Both the position numbers and the translations under genes were made by a program. The notes under the pieces are model-generated. The model was not told the DNA's origin. It worked only from the letters and a program-made list of their open reading frames with translations, and did not search any database. Shown here piece by piece: positions 1 to 11,090 of a stretch of DNA of 64,000 nucleotides (position 1 is the first letter of the stretch; every line of letters begins with the position of its first letter). Origin of the DNA: Blumeriella jaapii. Taxonomy: Eukaryota > Ascomycota > Leotiomycetes > Helotiales > Drepanopezizaceae. The DNA lies in assembly GCA_009599575.1 (NCBI GenBank), contig VWND01000076.1, forward strand, positions 806,001 through 870,000, in the 5' to 3' direction.

Positions 1-471
1 GGCTCGGATGTCAAGAGCAGAAAGGAAAATATCCAAGATTCGCCTTTGGTGTTCGCTGATATCAATCCCGTCGGCAACGAGAATGCCACTCGGAAAGTCG
101 GCCTATCATTCATAACAGAAAGCCCAGGCCAAACGGCCACAGCGCCTGTCCAAAAGCCGACCTTGCTGTTGGCTTCTCAAACCAACCCGGTTGGTACAGG
201 ATTAGCCGCAGCTGGGCCAGGCCCAGCCAGCCAAGAGAATCCCATACGTAGAGTCAGTCAACCTTTCACCACAACCCACAGTGGCAACAAGAGGCAGCGA
301 GTGGTCACGCCCGCTGCGGTGAAAGCGATCGATGACGAGGACGAGCCAGGCCGGTCTTCGCCATCGAGAGCGACTTCTATTTCGATGAGAAAGACGTCAC
401 AAGCAAGCACACGAACGGCGGAAAACAAGGAGAACGAGAGGATCGTTTTGGGCGACATTGAGAATGTCTAA
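1..471 (+). CDS. 3' end of an unidentified protein (partial)
   Basis: The reading frame is open from the left edge of the window to a TAA at 469-471, giving about 156 C-terminal residues; the start lies outside. The visible part has no recognisable fold. It is rich in Pro, Ser, Thr and Ala, has a basic KRQR stretch followed by an acidic DDEDE stretch, then a Ser/Arg-rich section, and ends in LGDIENV. This looks like a disordered tail carrying possible phosphorylation and nuclear-localisation signals. Disordered tails with KENE-like motifs occur in mitotic motors and cell-cycle proteins, but I cannot tie this one to a family. The composition is coding-like and differs sharply from the repeat-rich DNA that follows. 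Confidence 0.6.
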   Translation, partial: GSDVKSRKENIQDSPLVFADINPVGNENATRKVGLSFITESPGQTATAPVQKPTLLLASQTNPVGTGLAAAGPGPASQENPIRRVSQPFTTTHSGNKRQRVVTPAAVKAIDDEDEPGRSSPSRATSISMRKTSQASTRTAENKENERIVLGDIENV

Positions 472-2714
472 TCAGGGTGACAGTATTGAAGTGTATTATA
501 AGCTTACTTGACATCGCATCATTTGGAATCCGAAGCATTGGTGGACAGTATTTGTATCGGTATCAGCAAGTCACAATCGCGCGAAAATGAGACTACCTTT
601 AAGCCTTTTCGAAAGGTCTCTGTGATACTTGGGACTAGTCAAGCGCTGTGTATCGGAGTTAGAAAGATTGCTTGCCACACAAGATCTTCTGCATAAGACG
701 ACTTAGCCGAAACAGGCTTTTGAAGCTTCGATTTCATTGAAGCTATGATGGCTGTCAAAGTGGATGATGGGCTGGCTTGCTGCTTTGAAGCCATTCCCAA
801 AAAGTCTTGGCAAACGATCGTACTTCGTACAGTCGAGACCCCAAGCCTGCCACGCTTTTTGAGTCAAGAAGCCGAAAACCTAAAGACCGAATAAGAGAAT
901 ACATGAACAGTGAAGAGGAAAGGGCTAGGGCTGGAAATGGCGATTTTTGTACATAATGTTCATAGTAATCATCATTTTTACAAGATCGAATGAAGAGAAA
1001 GGAAAACATAAGAAAGAAGAGGAGAGGGAAGGATAGGAGAGATCTAGGAGATTGCTTACGTTCTTTGCTCTGTTAGACGTGAATTGTTTAATTTTTCTTT
1101 TGCGAAGAAGCGGGGGGAATTCAATTTTTTGGGAGTCGGTTTTCTTGTTCATCGACCATGATTGATTCGGTTTTTGTGGATGGGTTGGTGTAGTGCCGTA
1201 CGGTACGGTACGTGGAGTGACGATGCCGGTCTCTACATGTGTAGATCTCTAGATCGGTAGGCACTGTACGTCAGGTGGGGCGGTAGGGAGGTACCTAGGG
1301 AGGTAGGTATTTTGTCACGGGAAAGGGAGGGACTGAGGGACAAAAAGGGAGGGGATTTGTGCTGTACAGACAGAGGTGAGGTAATGGTGAGGGAGAGTGA
1401 GGTCGGGTTGGAAGCACAGAGCACAGAGCACAGAGCACAGCACAGCACAGCACATATGGCGCCCTTGGTGTGTTCGAGGGAGGGGACCGAGGTGGGCGGA
1501 TGGGATACGCACGCTGGTTTTTGCTTTGGGGCGGGATTGTTTTGTCTCAAGTGGGATTGATGGATGGTGTATGTATGTAGGTAGGTAGTGATAGCTAGGA
1601 GAAGGGTGTGGAGGAGTGGATATGGGGGGGGAGAGGGAGGGAGAGGGAGAGAGGGGGAGAAAGAGGGAGAAACAGAGTGGGATGTTTGTGAGGAGGTAGG
1701 TTTGCAGGTAGCTGGATGGAAGTATCTCTGTGTGTGATCACTCTTCTTATCTCCCCTCTTCTTTTTCGTCTTTCTACCCCGCTAGCTGAAAATTTTCCCC
1801 TTTCTTTCTTTGTTTTTCTTTCTGGGCTACGGGTTTGTGGTTCTGTCTTTGCCCTCGTCGTTGTCATTATGATGGTGTTGGTGAGCCTCCAGCTGCTTGC
1901 CTGATTTGCCGACTTTGTCTTTCTCTCCGTGGCATGTCGTATCTTCATCAAGCTATGTAGGTACATACATACTACAAAGGTAACGGACAAAATGGTAAGC
2001 TGAGGTTCGTATCCGGGATAGCCTCCTGTTAAAAGTAAGTAATTTACAGGATATGGGATAATCTTGGACTCAAATAGGGGGGGGTGGGGACTCTGGCCGC
2101 TATCTGTACCGGTAATCCGATGTGTTACATGTAATGCAAGTAAGTGAGTGAAATGTAAAATCAACATTATTGGATTACAAGGGAACATGCTTCTTCCACT
2201 TCTTCTTTGAGATAGATGATACGGCTTAGTAGATGAACTGCGGCTGCTGTGACATGTCTTAAATCGACACACCCACCATTTCTCTTAATGATATCGGCTT
2301 TTGTCGCACGCCTTGTTCGACACCCCTCTTTCGTCTATGGAATTCCCATAAGTAAAGTAAAGAAGTGAGTGAAGTGAACCCCGAATTCTGTTTGCCCCGT
2401 CTCATCTCGACAGCTTCTATATTTCCTTCTTCTTTTTTTTTTTTTTTTTTTCTTTCTTCCTTGGGAAGTCTGATGCTGATCCGTCGTGAATTCAAGCCCA
2501 CCTCCCTCTCCTCTCCCTCTCTTCAGTGTTTACCTGGTGCACACATTTTCGGCATATGCCAGGCAGGAGAAGTGCATATCCAACAGTAGCGGCAGGCTTC
2601 GACTTTATCATCAGAGAGTAGAAAGTAGCCAGCCCTGTCCTGTCCTGTTCTTGTTCTTTACTGTACAGTACTATACGCTTAATTGAATAAATAACCAATG
2701 CTGCTTCCGTATCG

Positions 2715-2760
2715 ATCTATCCATCCATCCATCCATCCATCCATCCACCATCCATCCACC
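2715..2760. repeat. CATC tetranucleotide microsatellite
   Basis: About seven uninterrupted CATC units and further imperfect ones, directly readable in the sequence. Confidence 0.95.
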
Positions 2761-2883
2761 GTTCCTCCCCGTCCATCCATCTCGCAGTCTACCAAAACCA
2801 GACCACAAACCACAAGTACCTACCTACCCGCATAACCCAAGCAGTGGGAGGACCATCATCGACAACCGTACACGCACGCTGTT

Positions 2884-2925
2884 TGTACAATACAAGTACA
2901 GTACAAGTACAGTACAGTACAGTGC
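2884..2925. repeat. GTACA(GTAC) palindromic-word repeat
   Basis: Successive GTACAAGTACAGTACAGTAC words. This is one of many clusters of the same family in this window (see findings). Confidence 0.85.
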
Positions 2926-3107
2926 AGTCTGCTTCGACGACGGGCCTTGCCGGGCTTGGCTGGGCTTGGCTTCGACAGATGGATGGATGGAAGGCTCCAA
3001 GAAGGAAGGGAGGAAGGAAGGAAGGGAGGATGGAAGGAAGGCAGGCAGGCAGGAAGGACAGAGCTGGTTTCGGGTGATAAGAGTGGGCTTTTTAGAGTGA
3101 TGTACGA

Positions 3108-3140
3108 GATGGGATGGGATGGGATGGGATGGGATGGGAT
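3108..3140. repeat. GGGAT pentanucleotide repeat
   Basis: Six perfect GGGAT units at 3111-3140. Confidence 0.95.
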
Positions 3141-3208
3141 CTTCTACGGTGAATTTAATTGAACTGGTGTCGAGAAGAATATAGGCGGGTAGGTATGTAC
3201 TGTATGCA

Positions 3209-3212
<4 letters not shown>

Positions 3213-3244
<32 letters not shown>
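3213..3244. repeat. GA dinucleotide microsatellite
   Basis: About sixteen GA units in a row, directly visible. Confidence 0.95.
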
Positions 3245-3246
<2 letters not shown>

Positions 3247-4086
3247 ATGAAAGGTGGAAGGCGGCGGAGTACTTGAGCCACTTCCATCTCTCTGATGTAT
3301 GTGTATCTACATACCTACTGTGGGTTGCTGTAGGTCGAGATCCAGGACCAGAGAAGGGCATCCGTAACAAAACTTTGTTAATTTTCGGTTCTGGGAAATC
3401 GAATATCTAGCGTACAAGCCCTGCCCAACAGCATGATATCCATATCCCATATCCCTTGTCCCTGATCCCTTATCCCCCCTCCTTTTTCTTCCATGGGGTC
3501 TAATTGCCAACGAGCCCATTGCCATTCCCATTTCCTTCTGGCGTTGCCACCGGAAGCTGTGTTTGTTTTCGTCTTAAGTATTGATTCTTGCATGCATCGG
3601 TGCGGGTTGCGGCATCGTGCGGGTATGTGTGAGTGATAAAAAGTGGTTGGTCGAGAGAAAAAATCGATGATCATGATGGTTGGTAATGGGGATGCGAGAA
3701 CAGAAGATGAAGAAGAGTAGAAGAGCAGGAGAAAAGACGCCGACGCTGTATGCCTAAAATCCCATGTCCCCGGTTCCCGGCGACCGAAAACAAAAACAAA
3801 AGTGAGCTAAGTAAAAAACAGGCATAACCCGTGCTGTAAACAAGACGACGCTTCATATACCTATTGAGAGATATGGTTCGTCGTCTTGCTGCCGCCAATG
3901 TTGCATTGGCGTTGGTTTCTGCCTTTTTTTTTCCTGTTCTTTCAAGGTGGAAGTAAATGTTGTTGGTACAGATGAAGGACTAGGGTGTCTCGTCACCCCC
4001 TCCTTGTCTTTCGTACAATGTTCAAATCCGGGGTTGGACTTGGAGTGCCGGAAAGGAGGTTGGTATTGGTCGGTGGTTGGAAAGAA

Positions 4087-4598
4087 TTATTTCTTCCTTC
4101 CCCCAACAGCGCCCGTTGCCGTAATCTTGGACGTGGACATCAGATCCCCAATGTACTTCTGCAGGAACTTGTTGTTGCTATCCAACTTGTCATGCTCTTC
4201 TTTCACGGCCTCGATGCGGTTGAAGATCTCGAGCAGGGACTTTTGGAGGATTTTGGCGTGCCTGTTTTCGATTCTGGTTAGCTAGGTCTCATGCGGCAGC
4301 GAGAAGAGGCGGCATACTCATTCAATTGCAGCTTGGCATCCTCGCTCATCTTCTCCAGATCCTGGCTGCTCCTCCGTGGACTCATCGCCCTCGCATCGTC
4401 TTCGTCAAATGTCTCGTCGCCCTCTTTCAGCTCGACTCGTGGATGCTCGCGCGGCACGATGATGGTACCGCTGCTCTTGCGCGAATGGAGGCGGGGACGC
4501 TTTGGCTGGGCAGTGATGTCTTGGGGGTGCGGGTGCGCGTTGATGGCGTCGCTGTCTTCATGGACTGAGGAAGAGCACCAAGAGTGGGGTGAAGACAT
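4087..4598 (-). CDS. SCOC-like short coiled-coil protein
   Basis: Two exons on the minus strand: 4318-4598 and 4087-4273, joined across a 44-bp GT-AG intron (donor GTATGC, acceptor ACCAG). The product is 155 aa. Residues 1-85 are hydrophilic and Ser/Pro-rich. The last 60 residues form a heptad-patterned coiled coil (KILQKSLLEIFNRIEAVKEE, then DKLDSNNKFLQKYIGDLM) that matches the short coiled-coil (SCOC / DUF2205) pattern. In animals SCOC binds Golgi Arl GTPases and acts in autophagy; whether the fungal protein does the same is inference. The intron is needed: unspliced, exon 1 runs into a tail that lacks the coiled coil. The gene stands alone in repeat-rich DNA. Confidence 0.78.
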
Positions 4599-4610
4599 GG
4601 TGAGTCGTCG

Positions 4611-4636
4611 GTGTGTGTGTGTGTGTGTGTGTGTGT
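4611..4636. repeat. GT dinucleotide microsatellite
   Basis: About thirteen GT units directly upstream of the SCOC-like gene start (4598, minus strand), so it lies in that gene's 5' region. Confidence 0.95.
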
Positions 4637-5888
4637 TTATGTGTATGTGAGAGTTTTGTTGGGTTGGGAGGTGCGCAAAGCTGAGGAGGTGTAGACAAGC
4701 CGGCAGATACAGTAGGTATGAGACTCGTGCCGCCTGACCAGCGCACTACTATGTAGAAGTGCTCTGTGATGCTATGCGATACCGGTACTTAGTGTGGCAA
4801 TAGCTGACTGCGTCTGAGAAGGATGACTCGGGAGCAGGGTGGGAGTTGGTGTTTGCGTCGTTCTTGATCGGGAAGGGCAAGTAGAAGTCGAAAGGGTAGA
4901 GAGAGAGAGGGAGGGCGAGAGAGCAATGCAGTTAGTTGGTTGGTTGGTAACACAGAGAACAAGAAGAGCTCTTTCCACGATCTGAGCGGGTGTGGTGATG
5001 TGGTGATGTGGTGATGTCGCGAGGCGAGGGGGATGTAGATTTAGATTTAGCGGGCGACGGCGGCGGCGGCAGCGGCGGGGGCGGCAACGCTAGGGAATAA
5101 AAGCAGCAGTACTTAAAAGTCCGATGGGTGAGTTTGTGTGTACTGCAAGTGGGCAGATGTGAATGTGAAGGTGGAATGTGTAATATGAAAGTCAGCGTGA
5201 GTGGAGCCGAAGATAGATGTTGATAGCAGCCCGTACTATGTAGGAGTGAGTACTGTGCTGTACCTATGTACAGCGTTGTAGTAGTACAGTACAGTCCACA
5301 CTGTACCAGAGGTCGAAGTAAAGTATGTTCAGTAGTAGATACATGCATCATACATTCAAACATTCATTCATACAAACATGCTACAGTACTGTAATGATCG
5401 CTTACTCGCCTACACATACTCGCTATTCTCCTTTAGGGTTTGGGAAGGATCCGGGCCTGTCCTGTCCTGTCCGGTCATCGCGCCGCCCGCCGGCATGAAT
5501 CAGCGGTTCCACTTCACTGCGTGCAACACCTCCTTGACCCCCTGATGGGCAGGCGGGAGTGGGAGAACTGAGAGTGGGGGAGGGGAGGGGAGGGAGGGGG
5601 AGGGAGGGGGAGGGGGGCCAAAGACGGCAAATATCCTAGTCGGTACAGTCATGGTACAGTACTGTACTGTGTACAGTACAGTAATAGCAAGCCAAGGTGA
5701 GCGTAATACGGAGTGCTGGTGCTGTATCGAAAGAAGGAATCGAAGAGCTTGGAGGTTCAAGTCCCCGTGTGGTTATCGAGGGATACGAGGGAGGCCGTGT
5801 GTGAATACGATGATACCAAGTGCTACTGTACGTAAATGCTAAAATCCACAAAGTAAATCGGAGCCCTCTTGAATCAGGATATATGTGT

Positions 5889-5957
5889 AGTACTGTACAG
5901 TACATATAGTACAGTACAGTACATATAGTACAGTACAGTACATTCATTACAGTACTT
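5889..5957. repeat. GTACAGTAC/ATATAGTAC tandem cluster
   Basis: A unit of the form ACATATAGTACAGTACAGT is repeated in tandem, making a stretch with many overlapping GTAC palindromes. Confidence 0.85.
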
Positions 5958-6582
5958 GGTACTGACATACATGCTGTACATACCAACATACCGTCAACGC
6001 CAATCAAAAAGCTTGCCTGCAGATACTGACTTCTACGGTACGGTAATTCGTACTTGGATGACATGATGTTAGCTCGACACCTGTGCGTAAATTCTTGCTT
6101 TATTACCGTAGATGTTTGGCGATGCTACGAATTCTTGTTCGAGAGTGCCCTGGTAAATACCCCGCTGTGATGGAGCCTCGCACGGACATAAAACTCGCAT
6201 TATATCACACAATTACCATAGTGCAACGTCACAGTCTACACCTACACACATAATAGGACTTCTGCTATATACGGTAACGCACCCATGCGGACCCGCCACG
6301 TGCGTGCAGCGGCGCCAACAAACACGGGCAAGGCCGGGTTATGTTCGGCTGATCTGTCAGCAGCTAGACGGTAAGCTGTTCCTCGGATTTCAAATAAGTT
6401 TCTACTTCGTACTGCACTGTACTGTACATACTTCCTCCTTGACACACCACTCGAGCACTCCTCTCTGACCTCATCTACAGTACAGTACTGTACATACAGC
6501 ACAGCACATACAGAGTACGCTCCATTCTTTTTCTCCTCCGACACCCCCGCCCCCGCCCCCAATCCCAAACCCGACCGGCTCT

Positions 6583-6645
6583 TCCAAAACCAAAACCAAA
6601 ACCAAAATCAAAATCAGAATCAAGATCAAAACCAAAACCAAACCC
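6583..6645. repeat. CCAAAA-type hexanucleotide repeat
   Basis: Ten or so CCAAAA/TCAAAA/TCAGAA-like units. It is strongly strand-asymmetric (no G on the plus strand over most of its length). Confidence 0.85.
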
Positions 6646-7014
6646 ATGGGCTCCCTCCCTCGCAGCAGCGTGAAACAGTCACATCGACGCCGACGCCGAC
6701 GCCGACACCGACACCACCCCTTCCCCGTCTGTGACATCATCATCCAGCGGTAATGCTTCTTCTTCCTTGGAATTCTTCAGAGATCAACAACTATCCCTCC
6801 CCTCATCCCCGTCACTGCTTGACCTTTGGGGAAATGCATGGCACGATCAGCACTCCAGAGATGCTCTTTTGCCCGCACACCATCACATTCCGATGGGCCA
6901 ATGATCGCGTGCATGAGGGAAGTTTGGCCGTCACTGCTAGACCGATCATGGCCTAATACGGACTGTTGATGACTATCTCAGTCTGTGGACTCCCTTGCAG
7001 TACATCCTGTAGGT

Positions 7015-7551
7015 CTGTACACAGTCTATCGGTTAAGTATTATTCCTGGTTAAAAACAGTGGGGGTGTGGAGACAAAACTTGACCTAATCAAGTAGTATT
7101 CCATGGAACAATAAAATTGACTTTTACAAGGTATACGTAAACAAATTACGACAAATATGAAGTTTGAGAACTGCTTTCGGGCGTATAATATAAAATATTT
7201 CAATATTCTGTAAATCTGTCTTCGGCGTCAATCACAGCTTGACACCGATTGAATAAAGCAAGCTAATATTACGTCGCTGACCTCGAGTTAAATCAGAAGC
7301 TTTTAAACGTTTAAAAGCTAATGTAAAAGCTGAAACAGAAGCTGAAGTAGAAGCTGAAGCCATTGCGTTGCGTTGCGTTGTATTGCGTAAGAAATCAGAA
7401 CATAATACAAAGTTTTGCCCGAATCTCATATTTTTCAAATTTGTCGTATTTCGTGGAATCTGACCGAAAGTTGGGTTACTACCTGATTGAGCTAAGGTCA
7501 GATTATCCCTGCTTGACCAGGAATAATACTTAACCGATAGACTGTGTACAG
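7015..7551. mobile_element. MITE-like element with 36-bp perfect terminal inverted repeats
   Basis: The sequence at 7015-7050 (starting CTGTACACAGTCTATCGG) is the exact reverse complement of 7516-7551. If the target site is TA, as in Tc1/mariner elements, the element is 7020-7546 (527 bp) flanked by TA at 7018-7019 and 7547-7548. The interior is AT-rich with no transposase-like frame. It holds a perfect 22-bp palindrome at 7298-7319 (half-site AGCTTTTAAAC), a run of GAAGCT-like units (about 7315-7362) and TTGCG units (7363-7387). This fits a non-autonomous DNA transposon. Superfamily assignment is inference, because the TA duplication sits inside a GTAC word that is common in the region. Confidence 0.75.
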
Positions 7552-10500
7552 TACAGGACAGGTACTTTACATCAATACCTCCTTCCATGCTGCTGCGACC
7601 ACTACTGCACTCTACAGCAACTTGACGAGGTTCCGATGTCGACACTATCATGCGAGGCCGGGAAGATCTACTGACAATGCTGTACTGTGTACAGCACTGT
7701 ACATACCGTACAGCACAAGACTCTCTCAGCTCTCGTGTCCCGGGCAGTTTGTTGCGTCACGGGTGAGCATTGGCGGTGCCGTGACGACGGCGCCCTACCT
7801 ACCCGGGTATGGCTCCTGACCTGCAACACCCGTTCGTTACACCACTTCCCTCAGCAGCGCCAATTCGGATCGTGCTGACCTCCGTACGGAGGCTGGGGAA
7901 AGACCCCGTTGCCAAGAGGTGTCGTCGATTCTGTCACCAAAACCTTCACGAGTCACGACCGCCTCCCATTCCCCTTCCCCTCCTCAGCGCAGCGATCAAG
8001 GGCCAAAGTATCTATCTCGAGCTGCGCGAACCGAGATGAAAGGGCGGGAGGTGGGCGAGCACAGCTTCCACGCGGTGCACTTTACCGCCAACTCTGTGCT
8101 TGCCCGCGCGAATAGAAGTCCTTGTCCTTCCATACATCCCGGCGCTCGGCACCGTCATCTGCCAAAAGTCTGTTATCGTCTGGTTTGAGTTTAAGACCCC
8201 ACGGGTCACAGCTCTTGCGAGATGTCAGATGGCCACAACAAGCATTGGTAAGCGAGTGAACCGTTCGACAAATCAGTTCTCCGGTCACAGCATTGATTGT
8301 TCGGTTCGTCTCCGTGTTGTGGGATCGCTGTCGCTGTCGCTGTCACCAAACGTGCGTGAGATAGCAGTGGATTGGCCGAGTCTACCTGAGCAAACACAAA
8401 CTTCGTTGAGCGTCAAATCCGATTCGAGAGATCTGAAGCACGACAAGCTACGGGGAAGCTCCTGCAATTTCCGTCGACTCGGCCGAGTCGAATTGACGGT
8501 TGCATTTTGGCTTTCTCCGTTTTTGCATGCATCTGCCAAGCGCTCGGCTATTCGAAATGATTGGTATCGCTTTTTGCTTGTCGCAGGTCGACGACGAATA
8601 CCGTTCCTCAAAGAGGAGCTCAGCTCCGGGGGGAGAAAAAAGCCTCATATACATAGTAAGTATCTTGAGCGCGTCCCGGTGGGTCTCCGCGGCTGCTCAA
8701 ACACGGTTCCGATGCTATGAGAACATCCAAGTGCTCCACTGTTGGCTTTCATTCTGTCCACAGTGTTCGGTGAATATCTGTATGTACCCCATACTGTTCA
8801 TTGGATCTATCGGAACAAACGGTGAGCAAGAAGATAATTCTGACCCTCCATTGGCCCTGCCTGTTTCTTGATCACTTTCAACATCTACTTACTGTATGCT
8901 ATGGACGATTCCATCTTCCATCTTTTCTCTCGACAAGAATGCAATCTCCGATCTGTACCTAGCATACGATTTCTGGCACTCCACATATGTCTACAGTACA
9001 TCTATCATAAGGTGATCGATCTAACCCACACTATCGCTAGCAAATCTAAAATCCGTACATCTCTCTACCCTCTGACACATCGTCGTCATTGTTATCGTCA
9101 TAGCATGAAAATTTTTTTCTGGGGAGTGGGGAATATGGGGAACTCCGTGGGGAGAAAAAGAAACCGAGCTTTAAAATAGTCGGTTTGTTTCATATTCATC
9201 TCGTCAAAAAAGGTGGCTCTGACATTTAATTCACTTGCTCGGTTTCTAATTCAATCATCTTCGAACGAGCTAGTGCTACTTATTCTCTTGACATTTACCG
9301 ATTATTTTTCTATTCAAAATCAATCCAGTTTCATCTGCATTCAGCAAACAAGGTTGTCTCCACATCATAACACCTCCTTCTATACATCGTACATGGTAGG
9401 AAAGTAACATATTCCAGACCAGGGCTAGGTGTGAGTTACGGAAAGGAAGTACTGTACTGTGTATAGTATAGAACTACGAAGAATCTACTTTTAAGTTCGT
9501 ACATCGTAATCAAGCGAAGGCCATGTTTTTCTGCGGAATGCCTCCGTCGCATCATCGGTCGTCATCGGTCGTCACACACCCATGTACTGTCTCTGTATGA
9601 TTTTTTTTTGGGGGGGGGGGGGGTTTGCTTCACCACTTTCGTCATCATCTCTTTTTCTCCTCTCAGAAAAAGTTAGGATTACAGGGAAGTCCGTGGAGGG
9701 GACTGTACAGTACTGTACATATGTGTACAGTATTGCAGGTACAGTACAGTACAGTAGTAGGGAAAGAAATGTACAGTACACTTAGCGATCGCACTTAGCT
9801 TAGCGCACAGACAAAAAGAAACGCTTCCATTCCCACCTCTAGAGTCGTGTTGCATTGTACCGTATCATTCTCAAGAAAAAGATCGTGGTCAGGTACTGTG
9901 TGTATCTTAGATACGGTAAGGACAATAGGTACCGACCGTGTGTATGTATGCACCTACAGTACGTCAAGCCTGTGCGCGATTCTCTAGTACTGTAGCCATC
10001 CATGTTGTGTCCAGCGTCTTCAGTTTCGGTGCCGGTGCCGTGCCGGTGTTGGTGTTGGCTTCGGGCTTCGGGTCTTGGAGCGAGAAAGAGAGAGAGAGAG
10101 CTACAGTACTGTAGATTGTTGTTGAGAGTAACGGGTTGATGGAAGTACTGTACTGTAGCTGACTCGAGTCGGGTGTTTTTGGTTGGCTTTAATTTACCTA
10201 CGGTAGGTAGGTGAGGCGAGGCAAGGTAAGGTAAGGTTGGGTCTTTCGTACAATATGCCTACTCGATTTGATGTACAGCGGCGTGCTATGGAATTTTTTT
10301 CTTGGGCGTTTGGCGGTTGATGTGTACTGTGCTGTATCTGCCCTACCTGTGTAAGATAAATGGTAACTCGGTAGATCTCTAGTCAGATGTTCTGCGATTG
10401 GTTTGGTCTGGCCTGGCCGGATCAATCAACCTGGGTAGATGATCTATCCGGATGGGATACTGCGATGGAAAGTCGACCGTCGGCTAAATCTTAGGGTTGG

Positions 10501-10659
10501 TTGTGGACTTACTGTATGATATGGTGCTGGTCGGGTTGGGTTTATGGGATGGAAGGGAGGTTTTATGCCCTCCGATGAAAACGGCAGTGAAAGTGATTAA
10601 AAATGGATTATTAAAAGATTTGAGTACAATATCCATCGAAAGATGAATCCACGGATATA
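7552..10659. other. Intergenic, no gene supported
   Basis: Contains GTACAGTAC clusters (7681-7705, 9450-9475, 9701-9780), a poly-T/poly-G junction (about 9600-9623), GA repeats (10085-10100) and CTGTCG repeats (8329-8346). A 206-codon open frame at 8100-8720 has no recognisable domain and overlaps other open frames on both strands, so I do not call it a gene. Confidence 0.55.
9701..9780. repeat. Dense GTACAGTACTGTAC palindrome cluster
   Basis: Several overlapping copies of TGTACAGTACTGTAC and AGTACAGTACAGTA words within 80 bp. Confidence 0.85.
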
Positions 10660-11090
10660 GAAAAAGTGCGATGTGCAACAAGATACCTATACGTAAGGTC
10701 GGTTACAGAAAGAATGTAACATACCATATTTGACGGAGGATGTGTAACTCTAAACAAGGTCGGATAAACAAGGCGTGCTACATGCAATAAGAAACGTAGA
10801 TTTGGATACACAGACTGGCGATAGGCAATAGAAAATAAACCTTTGGAGTCAGATGTGCAACAAAAAATAAATCCTCGATTCAAAGGTAGCGTGCGATATG
10901 CAACGAGAGATCTTCAGATAGATAAAAAGGTGGGATGGATTCAGGTGAAGATATGCAACAAATAATGAATCCGCGGATACCGAAAATGGTGCGATATGCA
11001 ACAAAAAATAGATCCGCGGATAAAGAAAACGATACGATATGTAACAAATGATTAACCCGCGGATAAAGAAAACGGTGCGATATGTATCGC
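10660..11090. repeat. 43-bp-period degenerate minisatellite
   Basis: The word ATATGCAAC/ATATGTAAC/ATGTGCAAC recurs at 10853, 10896, 10951, 10994, 11037 and, as ATATGTATC, at 11080. Most steps are exactly 43 bp; 10896-10951 is 55. The best copies share the core TCCGCGGATAAAGAAAACG. More diverged copies reach back to about 10660. Short minus-strand open frames across it translate into internally repetitive peptides, as expected for a repeat and not a protein. Confidence 0.8.

Larger units (their letters stand above)
472..4086. other. Intergenic, microsatellite-rich, no gene seen
   Basis: No open frame here has a recognisable domain or fungal splice structure. The stretch holds a polypurine run near 1620-1680, a poly-T run (2433-2451), CATC repeats (2715-2760), GTACAGTAC-type repeats (2884-2925), GGAA-type repeats (3000-3060), GGGAT repeats (3108-3140) and a GA run (3213-3244). 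CCTACC/GGTAGG words occur around 1256-1310 and 1575-1590. Confidence 0.6.
4599..7014. other. Intergenic, repeat-rich, no gene seen
   Basis: Contains a GT run (4611-4636), G-rich tracts (5573-5618), several GTACAGTAC clusters (about 5269-5297, 5652-5685, 5889-5957, 6410-6430, 6478-6500), a CCAAAA-type repeat (6583-6645) and a GACGCC repeat (6688-6715). Short open frames here are translations of these repeats. Confidence 0.6.

Noticed and set aside
5745..5775. GGTTCAAGTCC, resembling a tRNA B box
   Set aside because: The flanks do not form a five-pair T stem and no matching A box or anticodon arm lies upstream.
8100..8720. 206-codon plus-strand open frame
   Set aside because: No recognisable domain, overlaps open frames on both strands, and no convincing promoter or intron pattern; it may deserve a database search but I cannot support it.
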